Source: Cytidiella melzeri
Lineage: Eukaryota; Basidiomycota; Agaricomycetes; Polyporales; Irpicaceae
DNA length: 28,930 nt
Reading direction: 5' to 3'
Assembly: GCA_022592445.1 (NCBI GenBank)
Contig: JABYQR010000478.1
Span: 1-28,930, forward strand
Shown here: positions 10,825 to 19,994 of the stretch, in pieces
Layout: each line of letters begins with the position of its first letter
How positions within the stretch are numbered: position 1 is the first letter of the stretch
Program-made: the position numbers and the translations under genes
Notes under the pieces: generated by a model
Databases searched by the model: none
What the model saw: the letters and a program-made list of their open reading frames with translations, nothing else
What the model was told of the DNA's origin: nothing

Positions 10825-10872
10825 GTAAGTACCATGTTTCTTGGACAAATTACAATGCTGATTATATCTCAG
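10825..10872 (+). other. Conserved intron in family copy 1
   Basis: Donor GTAAGT and acceptor CAG, 48 nt. Splicing joins '...VYRVML' to 'EHPKTG' before the 'LWWPTVTTW' block. The same intron, in the same place and phase, occurs in copy 2 at 17228-17276, which shows the family is a spliced gene and not random open frame. Confidence 0.85.
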
Positions 10873-11484
10873 AACACCCCAAGACTGGCACTTCGGGTAC
10901 TGCGTATCAGTTGTGGTGGCCAACTGTAACGACATGGTTGCAATCGGGGGTGGACCTCGACTACTGGAGTGCCAGAAATGAGCAGTTCTTTGTGAACCAT
11001 TGCAAGGCGATACTGGACGGTAAAGTCCAGCCCAAAACCGCTCAAGAATGGCGCCGGACGTTGAGACACTGAGTCACGCTTCAAACTAAGAACAACCTCA
11101 AAGACAACACAACCAACCACAAAGTGGCAATAGAAGTGTAAAGGTGTGGAAGCGCGGAAGTGTTAAAGTGTGCGAGGTGGTCTTAGAGTCCTCGTTTTAC
11201 CTGTGCTAAAAAGAGCAACAAGGTTTGTGATAAAGTTTATGTGAAGGAAGCTAGACGGGCAACTACCACGTGTATTGCGGGTAAAAGGGCAAGTCGGCGC
11301 GGTGAAAGCAAAAGAGTTTTAGCGCGGCTCAAAAGAATGCGCGGGAGACGTCGCAACTTGTAGTAAAACGGCGCGCGGAGAGACGCAGATGGTAAACGCA
11401 GGCGCAATATGGATCCCGAACACAAAACGCGGTCGCTGGTGAAGATGAAAGAAGTTGCTGTAAAACGCGGGTGCAGTGAAAGTG

Positions 11485-11565
11485 AACGCAGTAAGCTCAA
11501 CGCAGTGAAGGTGAAACGCAACGCAGTAACGCAGTAAAATAACGCAGTTAAGAAGCAAACGCAGT
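11485..11565. repeat. AACGCAGT short-motif cluster
   Basis: Six exact copies of AACGCAGT (starts 11485, 11499, 11520, 11528, 11541, 11558) lie within 81 bp in the non-coding part of the 1.84-kb element, in one orientation and with irregular spacing. Confidence 0.8.
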
Positions 11566-11646
11566 GTAACAAAGCCGAAAGGAACCGTAAGAGACAGACA
11601 AACTAATGGAGCGCGAGTCGCAGAATAAGGCTATGTGAGATCGCAG

Positions 11647-12174
11647 TCAATTTGGCTCGACAGACTGCGCGCGGGGGTGGTAGTGTAGAACAACACTTCC
11701 CGAGCGGCGATGCATATTGCAAGCGAATGCGTGGCCAACGACGACGTTGGTAGAGCTGGTAAGATTGAACTGCACTAGTTCGCACTCGTGGTCCTCGCCT
11801 TCGAAGTCTGGTGACAGCCAACAATCTGGGTGCGGCGCGCACGGGCAATTGCAGTCGAGCGGGACAAAAGGTCCTGAACATAAGGGAATTGGGTGGTCGC
11901 TCTGAGTGTTGCAATAGGAGCAGTTATCAAGCGAGTCCGCGACGGAGGCGACGGATGATGCTGGCGAGGGTGATTTAGGAGTAGATCTCTCAGGGGAGAC
12001 CGTAGGCACTGCTGAGGGTTCTGGCGGCGGCGTGGGCGCGGGGATGATGGGGTAACGGCGTAGAACCTCGTGCGGGCGCGGGCGGTAAGGGCAGCGACCG
12101 TCGGGTAAGTGGGGAATGGTGGGACAGTAACGGCAAACGCGAGGCGGGTTGTCGTTGGTAGGCGCAGCAGACAT
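11647..12174 (-). CDS. Cys/Pro-rich 175-aa protein of the 1.84-kb element
   Basis: The ORF is open from ATG (12174-12172) to the TGA at 11649-11647. A TATA box lies 150 nt upstream on the same strand, which supports expression. The N-terminal part holds 'CRYCP' and a basic 'RCPYRPRP' stretch. The middle is Pro/Ser-rich (about residues 45-85). The C-terminal half holds 'CSYCNT', then clustered Cys and His ('LDCNCPCAPHPDCW', 'EDHECEL', 'CNMH'), suggesting metal binding or a structured Cys-rich domain. It is not a gag, transposase or integrase that I recognise. The start is fixed by the first in-frame ATG after the promoter. Confidence 0.5.
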   Translation of the reverse strand: MSAAPTNDNPPRVCRYCPTIPHLPDGRCPYRPRPHEVLRRYPIIPAPTPPPEPSAVPTVSPERSTPKSPSPASSVASVADSLDNCSYCNTQSDHPIPLCSGPFVPLDCNCPCAPHPDCWLSPDFEGEDHECELVQFNLTSSTNVVVGHAFACNMHRRSGSVVLHYHPRAQSVEPN

Positions 12175-12322
12175 AAACGTGGAAAAAGTTGCAGTGAGAC
12201 AATGCAGAAGAAGCTACAGCTATTGGCGCGAAGAGACTTCCTCGACGCGAGCGCAAAGCGTAAAGTGAACTCTGGAAACTGGGGTGGGGATTGATTGATT
12301 TCTACGCAGTACAGGCAACACC

Positions 12323-12332
12323 TTTTTATATA
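12323..12332 (-). promoter_or_regulatory. TATA box of the 1.84-kb element
   Basis: On the minus strand the sequence reads GGGTATATAAAAAGG, a near-ideal TATA box. It lies about 150 nt upstream of the ATG at 12174, leaving room for a leader. Confidence 0.65.
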
Positions 12333-12993
12333 CCCTAAGGACCCTCTCCTAAACCTTTCCTTCTATGTCCTAAACCCAAACGCGAGAGCGAGGAAACATG
12401 GTGGCAGAATACTTCCGTCTGCGGAGGCAAAATGTCCAGCAAATCGAGGCCTGGCAGGACACAGTGTTGGTCGACGCGGAGTAGCGGCGCGCGCCCTTGC
12501 GCTGAAGAGGCGCCAACCGTTGCGAGCAGGTGATGAGGCGCCGTCCAGGAGTTGCACAGTGTGGCGTGATAGAAGTCTTCCTGAAACAGGGTTTGCAAGT
12601 CAAGTTTCTTCTACTGTTGGTCCAACCCGCGTCCGAAACACTTGGTGGCTGGCTGGTCCATGCTCCGATGCAAAAGGGGCGTGTCTGTGAGTCAGGGTTC
12701 AGTGCGATTCCTCGGCCTCGGATGTTTCCGGCACGTTGCTCCTTGTCAAGTCCTCAGATCCTCGTCAAACTCCTCGTGACCTCGGTGAACTTCTCGTGCC
12801 CGTGACGCTGGGAAAGTGGAGGGACTTGCCGCTCAGGATGACGCGGGCCGCGCAAATGGCGGGCTGCTGCCGGGTCTCCGCGCCTAGCCGATTTCCGGGC
12901 GTATCAACGTTGGCTCATAGGAAGGCTGCAAAGATGAACGTGCTGACAAACATTGGAGAACTCTCAGGTCATGCCCTACCCGCTGCAATGTGA

Positions 12994-13264
12994 CTTTGCG
13001 CTTCATTGTTGTCCTCCATGTTGCTTTGGGATATAATGCACAATCTTATTTGGATTATTTGTCTGATGTGACAGGAGGTTTGGTTGGACAAACTAACAAG
13101 CAAAGAACCTGATCACAGTATAACAAGAAAGCAAGTACTTCATTTGGTGTATACGTGCTCAGGTTCAAGGGTACATTGGTGCAAGTCATGCTACAATATG
13201 TTTGGAGACAAGTTTCATGAAGAGGAGTAAGCAGCCCACCAACAACCTTACTGTCCTCCGGCAG
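12994..13264. other. Intergenic spacer between convergent genes
   Basis: This stretch between the 3' end of family copy 1 and the 3' end of the 411-aa gene shows no gene or repeat; it probably holds two 3' untranslated ends. Confidence 0.5.
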
Positions 13265-14782
13265 CTACGCGTCTACGTCAAAGATGATTGTGGCAGGGTC
13301 TTCAATCTCCAGCTTCACCCGCGCACGTTTCTCGTTCTTCTCCAGTGTTTTGCGGAAGCGCTTACCAAGGCTGCTAGTTGCTGTGACCTCCGGAGATGGT
13401 GAGGAGCGCATGACCTTCGAGGGAGTGATTGGAGGGGATGAGGATGCAGTAGGAGGCAAGGATGGTGGCAATGATAGCGGCGAAGACGGTGGCAAGTCCT
13501 CTGTCAATGGTAGCATTGAGGCTGGAAACAATCTGTCAACCTCCCATACAACGTCAGCCCACTCTTTTGCCTCTACAACACATGAATGTGCCTCAAAAGC
13601 GCACAGTCCAAGTGTGTTGTCGCAGCGAGTACAGGAGGCAATGACATGCATGAACTTCTCGAAAGAAACTCCCTTGGGATCGGATATGAGCGACTGCAAG
13701 ACAATCATGGTCTCATCCCAAGTGGGAGTGGGCATAGAGTGGATTGGTGTCAGGGATAGATCGGTGACGGGCTCGATCAAACGGCAAGTTTCCGACACAA
13801 AGCCCGGAGAGACAACTAAGTCATTGTGAGTATCAGCTGACAGTGGTTTCTATACAACTTACAAGCCATGAACATCCGATCATTGGCCTCACCAGCAACT
13901 GGCATGCCAGCTTGCATTGATGGTTGGGCAGGGGTGCGCAGAGCACTGAAGCGAGGCATGTCAACAACTTCCGGCTGCTCTGCAGATTGAGCGAGCATTC
14001 TGTCAAATGCCTCTGTAGTATCGATTGTTGGTTAATTTTGTTCGGACAGTAGTAAACAGGTGAGTGTATCTTCATTGACACTTGCATCCCAAGCGGGATG
14101 AAGAGGAGGGACAGCTGAGTCGCAATGTAACATGGCATACGTGTTCTTAGTGTTGAGTACTTGGGCTCAAGTATATTGTATCAGCTGTGAACTCTAAGTA
14201 AACCGCAGCAGATGTACTTACTTTGATCAAGGGCCTTGCGTTTGTACATCTTCCTCCGCTGCAGGTGTAGCTTGTGACTAAGGGACTGTTGTAGGTCCAC
14301 TTTTGATGCATAATTAACCATAGGTTGTTGGTGGAAAGAGGCACTCACGGAAATATCCACAGCCCGTGCGGGGACCTGTCCATTGAAAACACCCAATGAA
14401 TACCTTGGTAGGGTCGGCCTTAGGGCAGATGACCTTGGGCGAAACGAATATGCCGGTACGGAGAGGGCAGAAGCACAATATGTGCTCTAGAAAAGAATGT
14501 GTCCGGGCGTAGCTAGTGAGTCCCTCAAATTTTAAGGGAACAAAAACTCCCTCCTCGTCAATAGGGCTGAATAACGGATAGCATTAGCAGAACTAATAGA
14601 AACACAGTGTTGTTGACTTACTAGGACATCTCACCCAGGCGCGGTAGGACCTCTAGTTCGAACGACACGAGGGTGGACGCCTTGCGTAGCATTTTGTTGA
14701 AGTGGGAGATGTTGGCCTCTGCATTGTTGGCAATGGGAAGGGCAGCATGGGGCGGGATCACTAACTGGGAGTGAATGGGCAT
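13265..14782 (-). CDS. Intact six-exon gene of unknown function (411 aa)
   Basis: The exons (minus strand) are 14782-14622, 14566-14349, 14299-14222, 14159-14082, 14012-13863 and 13815-13265. Together they make 1236 nt, 411 codons plus TAG, with no internal stop and consistent phases. Introns are 47-69 nt with GT...AG ends; the fourth (14081-14013, donor GTGTCA) is the least certain. An in-frame TAA just upstream fixes the start, and a TATA box lies about 70 nt before it. Exon 2 carries a Cys-rich block ('CFCPLRTGIF' through 'GCFQWTGPRTGCGYF') that loosely resembles a GRF-type zinc finger. Exon 6 has 'CTRCDNTLGLCAF' plus a later His-Ser-Cys, then a Ser/Pro-rich linker, a basic nuclear-localisation-like stretch 'KRFRKTLEKNEKRARVK' and 'VKLE', which fits a sumoylation consensus. 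A nuclear nucleic-acid-binding protein is a guess. It converges on family copy 1. Confidence 0.68.
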
Positions 14783-14849
14783 GGCAGCGAGTTAGATGGT
14801 GGTCACGATGGGTGCTGGAGTCTCAGGCTGTGTAGGTTGTGCAAAGCCG

Positions 14850-14857
14850 TATTTATA
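14850..14857 (-). promoter_or_regulatory. TATA box of the 411-aa gene
   Basis: TATAAATA on the minus strand, preceded by CC, lies about 70 nt upstream of the ATG at 14782. The distance is typical for a fungal promoter with a short leader. Confidence 0.6.
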
Positions 14858-14858
14858 G

Positions 14859-15588
14859 GCTGTAGCGTGATTGTTTTACCATGGCGACAACGGGAACCAT
14901 GCGGCAAGGGGAGGGGGGATATGTTAGTTCACGACCATATGTTGCGAATCCTCCCAGGAACCCATCATGCATGGTTCCTGCAGAGAGAGAAGCAAGATTG
15001 TAATTATGAATGAATATTGTGACAATAAGCAATAAATAGCGTGGTGAAGTCGGGATATGGGCGGAACAGCGCTGCTGAGCCATTTCAGGCAGAGAGGGCG
15101 GGCCGACAGCGAGCAGGGAAGCAGAAGGCATCAGGTGGCGGAAGGTTCTGGAGCGCTTGAAGGAAGTGGAAGCATGTAAGCTGATAGAGCGCTTGAAGAA
15201 GTTGAAGACGTCATAGCTTGTTACGGCTGGCTGCGCAACACAGCTCGGCTCGGCTTCAAAGCTGATTCCGGGCCGGAGCCGCGGAAACCGAGCTGAAGCC
15301 AGCCAAACCGAGCTGTGGGCAACACTATCACCATCTGCTGAGCTCATCAGCGAGAGCAGTGTTTGTAAAAAGTGTGTTTGGGTAGATTACCATGTATATT
15401 ACAAGGATGTGCAACTGTATTCAATTATATACAAGAATACTGAAACCATTGGCAGGCCGCGCGTATCGCCTCCTCCTTCGCGTGTGACAAGAATTTCTTT
15501 TGCTTGCGCTGGTGATTAGCAGAGCGCGGCCGTGAGGTTCGTGCATCCTGTGCCATTAGAAATTTAAATGATGAGAATATATGTATTA
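14859..15588. other. Upstream intergenic region of the 411-aa gene
   Basis: No gene is supported. A 164-codon open frame on the minus strand (14853-15347) crosses the TATA box and the inverted repeat below, and its composition gives no family signal, so I do not call it. Confidence 0.4.
15237..15325. repeat. Imperfect inverted repeat, possible small foldback remnant
   Basis: Left arm CAACACAGCTCGGCTCGGC (from 15237) pairs with the complement of the right arm ending GAGCTGTGGGCAACAC (to about 15325), with a few mismatches and a small length difference. It may be a worn MITE or a chance GC-rich hairpin. Confidence 0.4.
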
Positions 15589-15622
15589 CCCTCCTTTCTC
15601 GACGTGAATCAAGAAAGGAGGG
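15589..15622. repeat. Perfect 11-bp hairpin (12-nt loop)
   Basis: CCCTCCTTTCT at 15589-15599 pairs with AGAAAGGAGGG at 15612-15622. There is no U-run or gene end that would make it a terminator. Confidence 0.8.
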
Positions 15623-15744
15623 GCCGCAAAGCAGTGGCTAGAAGTTGCGGCAAGCAGGTACCAGATGCAAAACGCAAACGCAATGTTGCAACGAGGCTGC
15701 AATACGCTGTTGCAAAAGGTGTGGGCGGCAAACGATGGGTCTTG

Positions 15745-15787
15745 ATGCCTCGGGAGTCTCCAAGAATGAGGCACCTTCCCGAGGCAT
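15745..15787. repeat. Perfect 11-bp hairpin
   Basis: ATGCCTCGGGA at 15745-15755 pairs with TCCCGAGGCAT at 15777-15787. The GCCTCG/CGAGGC core reappears in the adjacent 65-bp tandem repeats, so the two may share an origin. Confidence 0.8.
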
Positions 15788-15804
15788 GCTGATGTGAACC
15801 AAAC

Positions 15805-16076
15805 CCTCACGAGGGAGGTGAGTCACATCACGAGGCCAAGCCCTGTAGTGGCCACCAATCCTGACGCCGCTTGAGTATCCGGTTCTGTCATGTCACAACG
15901 CCTCATGAGACACATGTGTCCTATCGCGAGGCCGCCTGAGCATCCGGTTCTGTCACATCACAACGCCTCGTGAGACACATGCGTCCTATCGCGAGGCCAC
16001 CTTAGCATCCATTTTGGTCACATCACAATGCCTTGTGAGACACATGCGACACATCGCGATTGCATCGCGAGGCTGG
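15805..16076. repeat. 65-bp tandem repeat, three clear units plus degenerate edges
   Basis: Units at 15871-15935, 15936-16000 and 16001-16065 share a ~CTGAGCATCCGGTTCTGTCA start, ACATCACAACGCCTCGTGAG in the middle and an ATCGCGAGG end. Partial units flank them. Each unit contains GCCTCG and CGAGGC in inverted orientation, so single strands could fold. The third unit is the most diverged. Confidence 0.9.
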
Positions 16077-16840
16077 CTGTCTAATCCTGAGGCGGCTCCT
16101 GATTGGACCCCTATGACCATCTTATCATATTTGTTTAATCATTTACTGATCCAAATTTAAGGTTGTTTCTTGTATATTTATTATTGCATTACTATTATAA
16201 TATTATGATATTGGATGTGTTATAGTATTAGATACTTTGAATTGTAATGATAGTGATAGTATAAAATGTGAGTGTTAACGTTTTGACTTACTGGAGTGTT
16301 ATATCTCTCAAACTGCTTATTAGAGGTATACCATATTTTATTATTTGGTTAAACTAGTACTACTGGGGGCAACACTACGAGAAGGACCTTATTATATACT
16401 TTTCATACATGCTCACAGACCAGGTCCATTTTTGTTCAAGTCGCGGGTCACTACTGATACTTACTAGTAACTAATAACTCTAATACATATCTGTCATCTC
16501 GGTTTCATGCTTCTTATGAATTGTAATGTAACTAATACTATGCGGCATTGAAGGCCATTGACATTGACCTTGACAAAATTGAAGCTCCCATGGCTGCACA
16601 GAGACTTACATTGACCTCCCAGCGAGGACATATTGTCTGATGGATAAAAAAGGGCAGTGGTTTGAGAAATGCATTTACCTTATTAGCTACATCACCGAAT
16701 CCCATGCCTTATTGCGCATCATTGACACTGTTGCAGTACGGAAGAATTTGACTCACGCTGTAAGCAATCAAGTCGTTGACACAATTTTCCCCTCATTCCG
16801 TAACCTCTGCTCGCGATAAGCTGGTCATAGTATTATAAAA
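16077..16840. other. AT-rich intergenic region
   Basis: No gene, repeat or regulatory signal is recognised. It is markedly AT-rich between about 16100 and 16350. Confidence 0.5.
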
Positions 16841-17227
16841 TTACTGGAGTTGTGATAGAAGCAGCAAGCTGAATGGATGACACAAATTTGATACATCATA
16901 CGAACAAGAGGGCCTCAAGCCACGTACGCAACAGGCGAAGTTGGTAAAAACAACACTACGAAGGAGTTGGCAAAGCACGAGAGGAGAGATACCACACATT
17001 GTTGACAATGTTGGTTTTCTGAGTCTTTCTGTGTGCCAGGGCTTTGTGCCACTCTTGAACGGATTTTGGTTGCACAGCCCCCTTGAGTATATTTTCGCGA
17101 TGTTTGACGAAGAATTGTTCGTCCCCGGCACTCCAATAGTCAAGAGTCATCCCCGACTGCGACCACGTAGCTGATGTTGGCCACCACGACTGGAACATGG
17201 TGCGATCAGGTCCCTCTTCGGCATGTT

Positions 17228-17276
17228 CTGAGGTACTTATTAGCTGCGGTATTTGTCCAATAGGCAGAGCACTTAC
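17228..17276 (-). other. Conserved intron in family copy 2
   Basis: Donor GTAAGT at 17276 and acceptor CAG ending at 17228 (49 nt). Position and phase match the copy 1 intron at 10825-10872; splicing joins 'HRVKP' to 'EHAEEG'. Confidence 0.85.
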
Positions 17277-18283
17277 CCGGCTTGACCCTGTGGACTCCAC
17301 ATATTACATCTTCTTGGTGTCGTGACAGAGCATCATCCACATAATCCCAACCACCTAGTACTTGATGGCTATCGTGTGTTTGATATGCACTTGGACCGCG
17401 GTAGACCTCTGAGTCATCTCCAAACGAGTCATGAGCCAGTCGCCACAGTAGACCACCTCGTTGCAAAGCGGCGCGACCCTGGAAGCTGTGGATGACACTA
17501 TCGCGCTTAGTGACATAAGCCTCATAATCTGCGAGTGTATACCTGTAACCATGCTCCACGAGTCCGAGGCCCCGCGGCACTTGATTGAAAAACATGGGCA
17601 TTGGGGGCAACGCCCAGAGCAGCCACAGGTTCTCAAGTGGCCGGAACGTATGGAATCGCACTCCCCAGGTAAGCAATGTGCGAGTTACGTCAAACATTGA
17701 TGAGCTGACGTCAGATTGCAGGAGGTGGTTCACGGTGACGGGGTCAGGCAGGCAAATTGAGAACAGCATGTCGTTATCCCATGCATTTTGAGCAGAAATG
17801 AAATACCAAGGAACACGTTCTTTGTCAAAGACAGCCTTGACGATTAGGTCCGTCCGACGATGTAACGGGTATCCTGGTGCACTGCCAGGGACAAGATCGG
17901 TAAGGATGGGTGGAGGCATTTTGAACACGCTTGGAGACTCCAAGAGGTAGGTAAACAGGTCCTGCATTGGCGTCAAATACTCCTTGAGGACTTTCTCTTG
18001 GCGGTTTGCCATGAGATTGTTGACCTTCTCTTCTGTCAGCAGAGCTCCCACGTCCCTGTAAACTATTTGCTCTGAGTACTCGATGAGGCCATAGCGCAGC
18101 GTCAGCGCCGTGTTGAACCCAATGCCAGTACATTGTGGTAACTTGCTTATGGGAGAACGAGCTCTAGGCGCAGACGAGGATGCGATTGTACTGGTAGAGA
18201 CACTCGGCTGTGGAGACCGAGGATGCTGTGAGTGGCGAGAAGGGAGTGCGCGAGAGGAGGTATGGAAGCAACTACGTGCAGGC

Positions 18284-18430
18284 GAACAAGAGCGGCGTTG
18301 AGGTGAACAAGAGCGGCGTTGAGGGGAACAAGAGCGGCGTTGAGGTGTGCAAGAGCGGCGTTGAGATGTGCAAGAGCGGCGCCAAGGGGAACAAGAGCGG
18401 TGCTGCAGGGTGCAAGAGTGACATCAAGAA
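18284..18430 (-). repeat. 21-bp tandem repeat encoding Arg/Ser-rich heptads
   Basis: Seven units of 21 bp (plus-strand form GAACAAGAGCGGCGTTGAGG plus one base) start at 18284, 18305, 18326, 18347, 18368, 18389 and 18410; the later ones diverge. In the coding frame on the minus strand they give repeats close to RRSCSPQ, comparable to Arg/Ser domains. The in-frame TGA at 18426-18424 lies in the last unit. Confidence 0.85.
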
Positions 18431-19584
18431 GAACGATATTGACATTGAGGAGTGCGGGAGCGACCTCGAGGAGAATGAGAGCCATGTCGAGGAGAATGAG
18501 AGTGGTGTCGAGGGGAGCGAGGGTGATATTGAGGTGAGCAGTCACGAGCAGGCAGTTGCAGCCGGCTGGATGACGGAGGGTGAGCAACAGCAGGGTTCAG
18601 ATTTTGGAAACTCTGGATCATCGCCGTGGCGTATTCGTCCTCCCAATCTTCCGTCAATTCCTCGTGCTCGGTCAATGCGGATGGGTCGAGTCCTTCATAG
18701 ATATAGAATTCATTGTGCACAGAATCATACCTGCGCTGCGAGCGGGAAGAGTTGGCCCATGCATCTCTCCACTTGTCGCGGCCAATGTAGGTTCTGATGT
18801 AGCAGCCGCTGTGGTCTAGTGACCACACGAATACCCGGCAACAGTGGCTGGCATTCGGGAGCTCGAGAGCAGGGTGTAATGTCTCCCTTGCTTCCACCTG
18901 AGCCTGCTCACAATGACTCATCTTGGCACGCCTTTCAGCATTGCGTTCATCCGCCCTCGCAAAGAATTGCTCAGGTCTCGCCCGGAGCCTGATCTGTGGT
19001 TGGATCTTGCCTGAGGGTAGAGACGAGAGGAGGGCCAAGAGGGCGCAACACAGTGGTAACTGGTGGCGAGGCGGATGGAGGCGCGCTGGGATTGCCTGAT
19101 GTCAGACCACCCCAAGCCAAAAATGACGGGATAGAGTTTGCAAACCCCCCCTGACGGCCGGACCATGCCTCAAGGTCTTCAGTAGAGGGAGGGGCTTCGA
19201 GTCCCTCAACCAAGTTGTCCAAACGTGCAGCAGGCCCTGCGCGAGATGCTTCCACCTCAGCTGCCGAAGGCAGATATTCTCTTGACCAAGGATGCAAAGA
19301 GATTGCTGGTCGGATCTCGAAATACAGCCAGACAGGCAAGGAGAACTTGGTAATCATGTCCTCGACATGTTTGAAAGATGAGCCCCAGGGAGCGACGGTG
19401 AGGTCGACGATGGGTCCCAACCTCTCAACGGGCGTTGATGTGGCATGGTCGGCAACTCAACAGATGGTAGAGTTGAGGACTGAGTTCGCCTCGTCTATAG
19501 AAATCATTTCCCTCTCGAGCAATGTTTCCACCCAGTGCTTGGGTAAAAGATGGCCTGCAAACATCACTTTTGCAATGCTGATCA

Positions 19585-19994
19585 CACTGGGTAACCACGG
19601 CCCAATTTCCGGTGGAAAAACATGAGAAATACGTGAGAAAAAATGGCGATTTTACGGTACCTTTTTGTAGCAGAAATAGCGCCGAAAAACACTGAATATT
19701 TCATCTTGTTTTTCTTGTGAGCGAATGGATGAAAAAGTGGCTTTTTTCTCAATGCGTTTTTCCGGCCTTTTGGTGATGCTTGGTAATGCCTAAACGGAGG
19801 CATCACCAAAAGGCCGGAAAAACGCATTGAGAAAAAAGCCACTTTTTCATCCATTCGCTCACAAGAAAAACAAGATGAAATATTCAGTGTTTTTCGGCGC
19901 TATTTCTGCTACAAAAAGGTACCGTAAAATCGCCATTTTTTCTCACGTATTTCTCATGTTTTTCCACCGGAAATTGGGCTGTGGTTACCCAGTG
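19585..19994. mobile_element. 410-bp foldback MITE, CACTA-like ends
   Basis: The element is almost entirely an inverted repeat: arms 19585-19778 and 19801-19994 (194 bp each) differ at one position (a G at 19599 against a T at 19980), and the loop is 22 bp. It begins CACTGGGTAACC and ends with the complement. TCA flanks both sides (19582-19584 and 19995-19997). CACTA/CACTG ends with 2-3 bp duplications are the hallmark of CACTA (EnSpm) elements. It has no transposase, so it would be non-autonomous. It sits inside a coding exon of family copy 2, and removing it with one TCA restores the frame. The short open frames inside it are mirror images of each other and not genes. Confidence 0.85.

Larger units (their letters stand above)
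11062..12906 (-). mobile_element. 1.84-kb TG...CA element with own ORF, inserted in family copy 1
   Basis: Comparison with copy 2 shows that the coding sequence stops at 11063 and resumes at 12907. ACGTTG occurs on both sides (11058-11063 and 12907-12912), a target-site duplication of 4-6 bp depending on how the ends are assigned. With a 4-bp duplication the element starts TGAGACACTG and ends GCGTATCA, so both ends are TG/CA as in LTRs. Its first 370 bp recur at 28560-28930 with moderate divergence. Inside are a TATA box (12323-12332), a 175-codon ORF (11647-12174) and a non-coding stretch with AACGCAGT repeats. I see no internal direct repeat, so the whole may be a solo LTR of an unknown element, with its own ORF, or another non-autonomous element. 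Confidence 0.7.
8681..12993 (+). pseudogene. Unknown agaric repeat-family gene, copy 1 (split by an insertion)
   Basis: This is a broken member of a family whose second copy lies on the minus strand at 16956-20520; the two align over several hundred residues. Shared blocks in order are 'LPKHW', 'STIC', 'PVWLYF', 'YLPSA', 'QAPGETP' and 'QFFAR', 'SQRRY', a Ser/Pro/Arg-rich repeat (about 9715-9840), 'ILTDLV/TLTDLV', 'HPLHR/YPLHR', 'DPVTVNHLL', 'RGGLLW/QGGLLW', 'HQEDVICGV', 'LDYWSA', 'EQFF' and 'ALAHRK/TLAHRK'. Lesions are a TGA at 9047-9049, a frame change before 9196, a stop after the Ser/Pro repeat, a TGA near 10150, a one-base loss near 10616, and a 1.84-kb element between 11062 and 12906. 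The last codons resume at 12907 and stop at 12991-12993. The 5' part is short or eroded compared with copy 2. Function is unknown; from memory such proteins are common in agaric genomes without a described role. Confidence 0.7.

Noticed and set aside
12331..12365. CCCTAA-like triplets resembling telomere repeats
   Set aside because: Only three irregular near-matches (CCCTAAGG, CCTAAACC, CCTAAACCC), not a tandem array.
14853..15347. 164-codon minus-strand ORF upstream of the 411-aa gene
   Set aside because: It overlaps a TATA box and an inverted repeat and has no conserved feature; probably chance.
15805..16076. Regularly spaced repeats that might suggest a CRISPR array
   Set aside because: The units are contiguous 65-bp tandem repeats without unique spacers, in a eukaryotic context.
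18147..18587. Leucine-rich minus-strand ORF over the 21-bp repeats
   Set aside because: A different frame of the same repeats; the frame continuous with conserved blocks on both sides is the Arg/Ser one.
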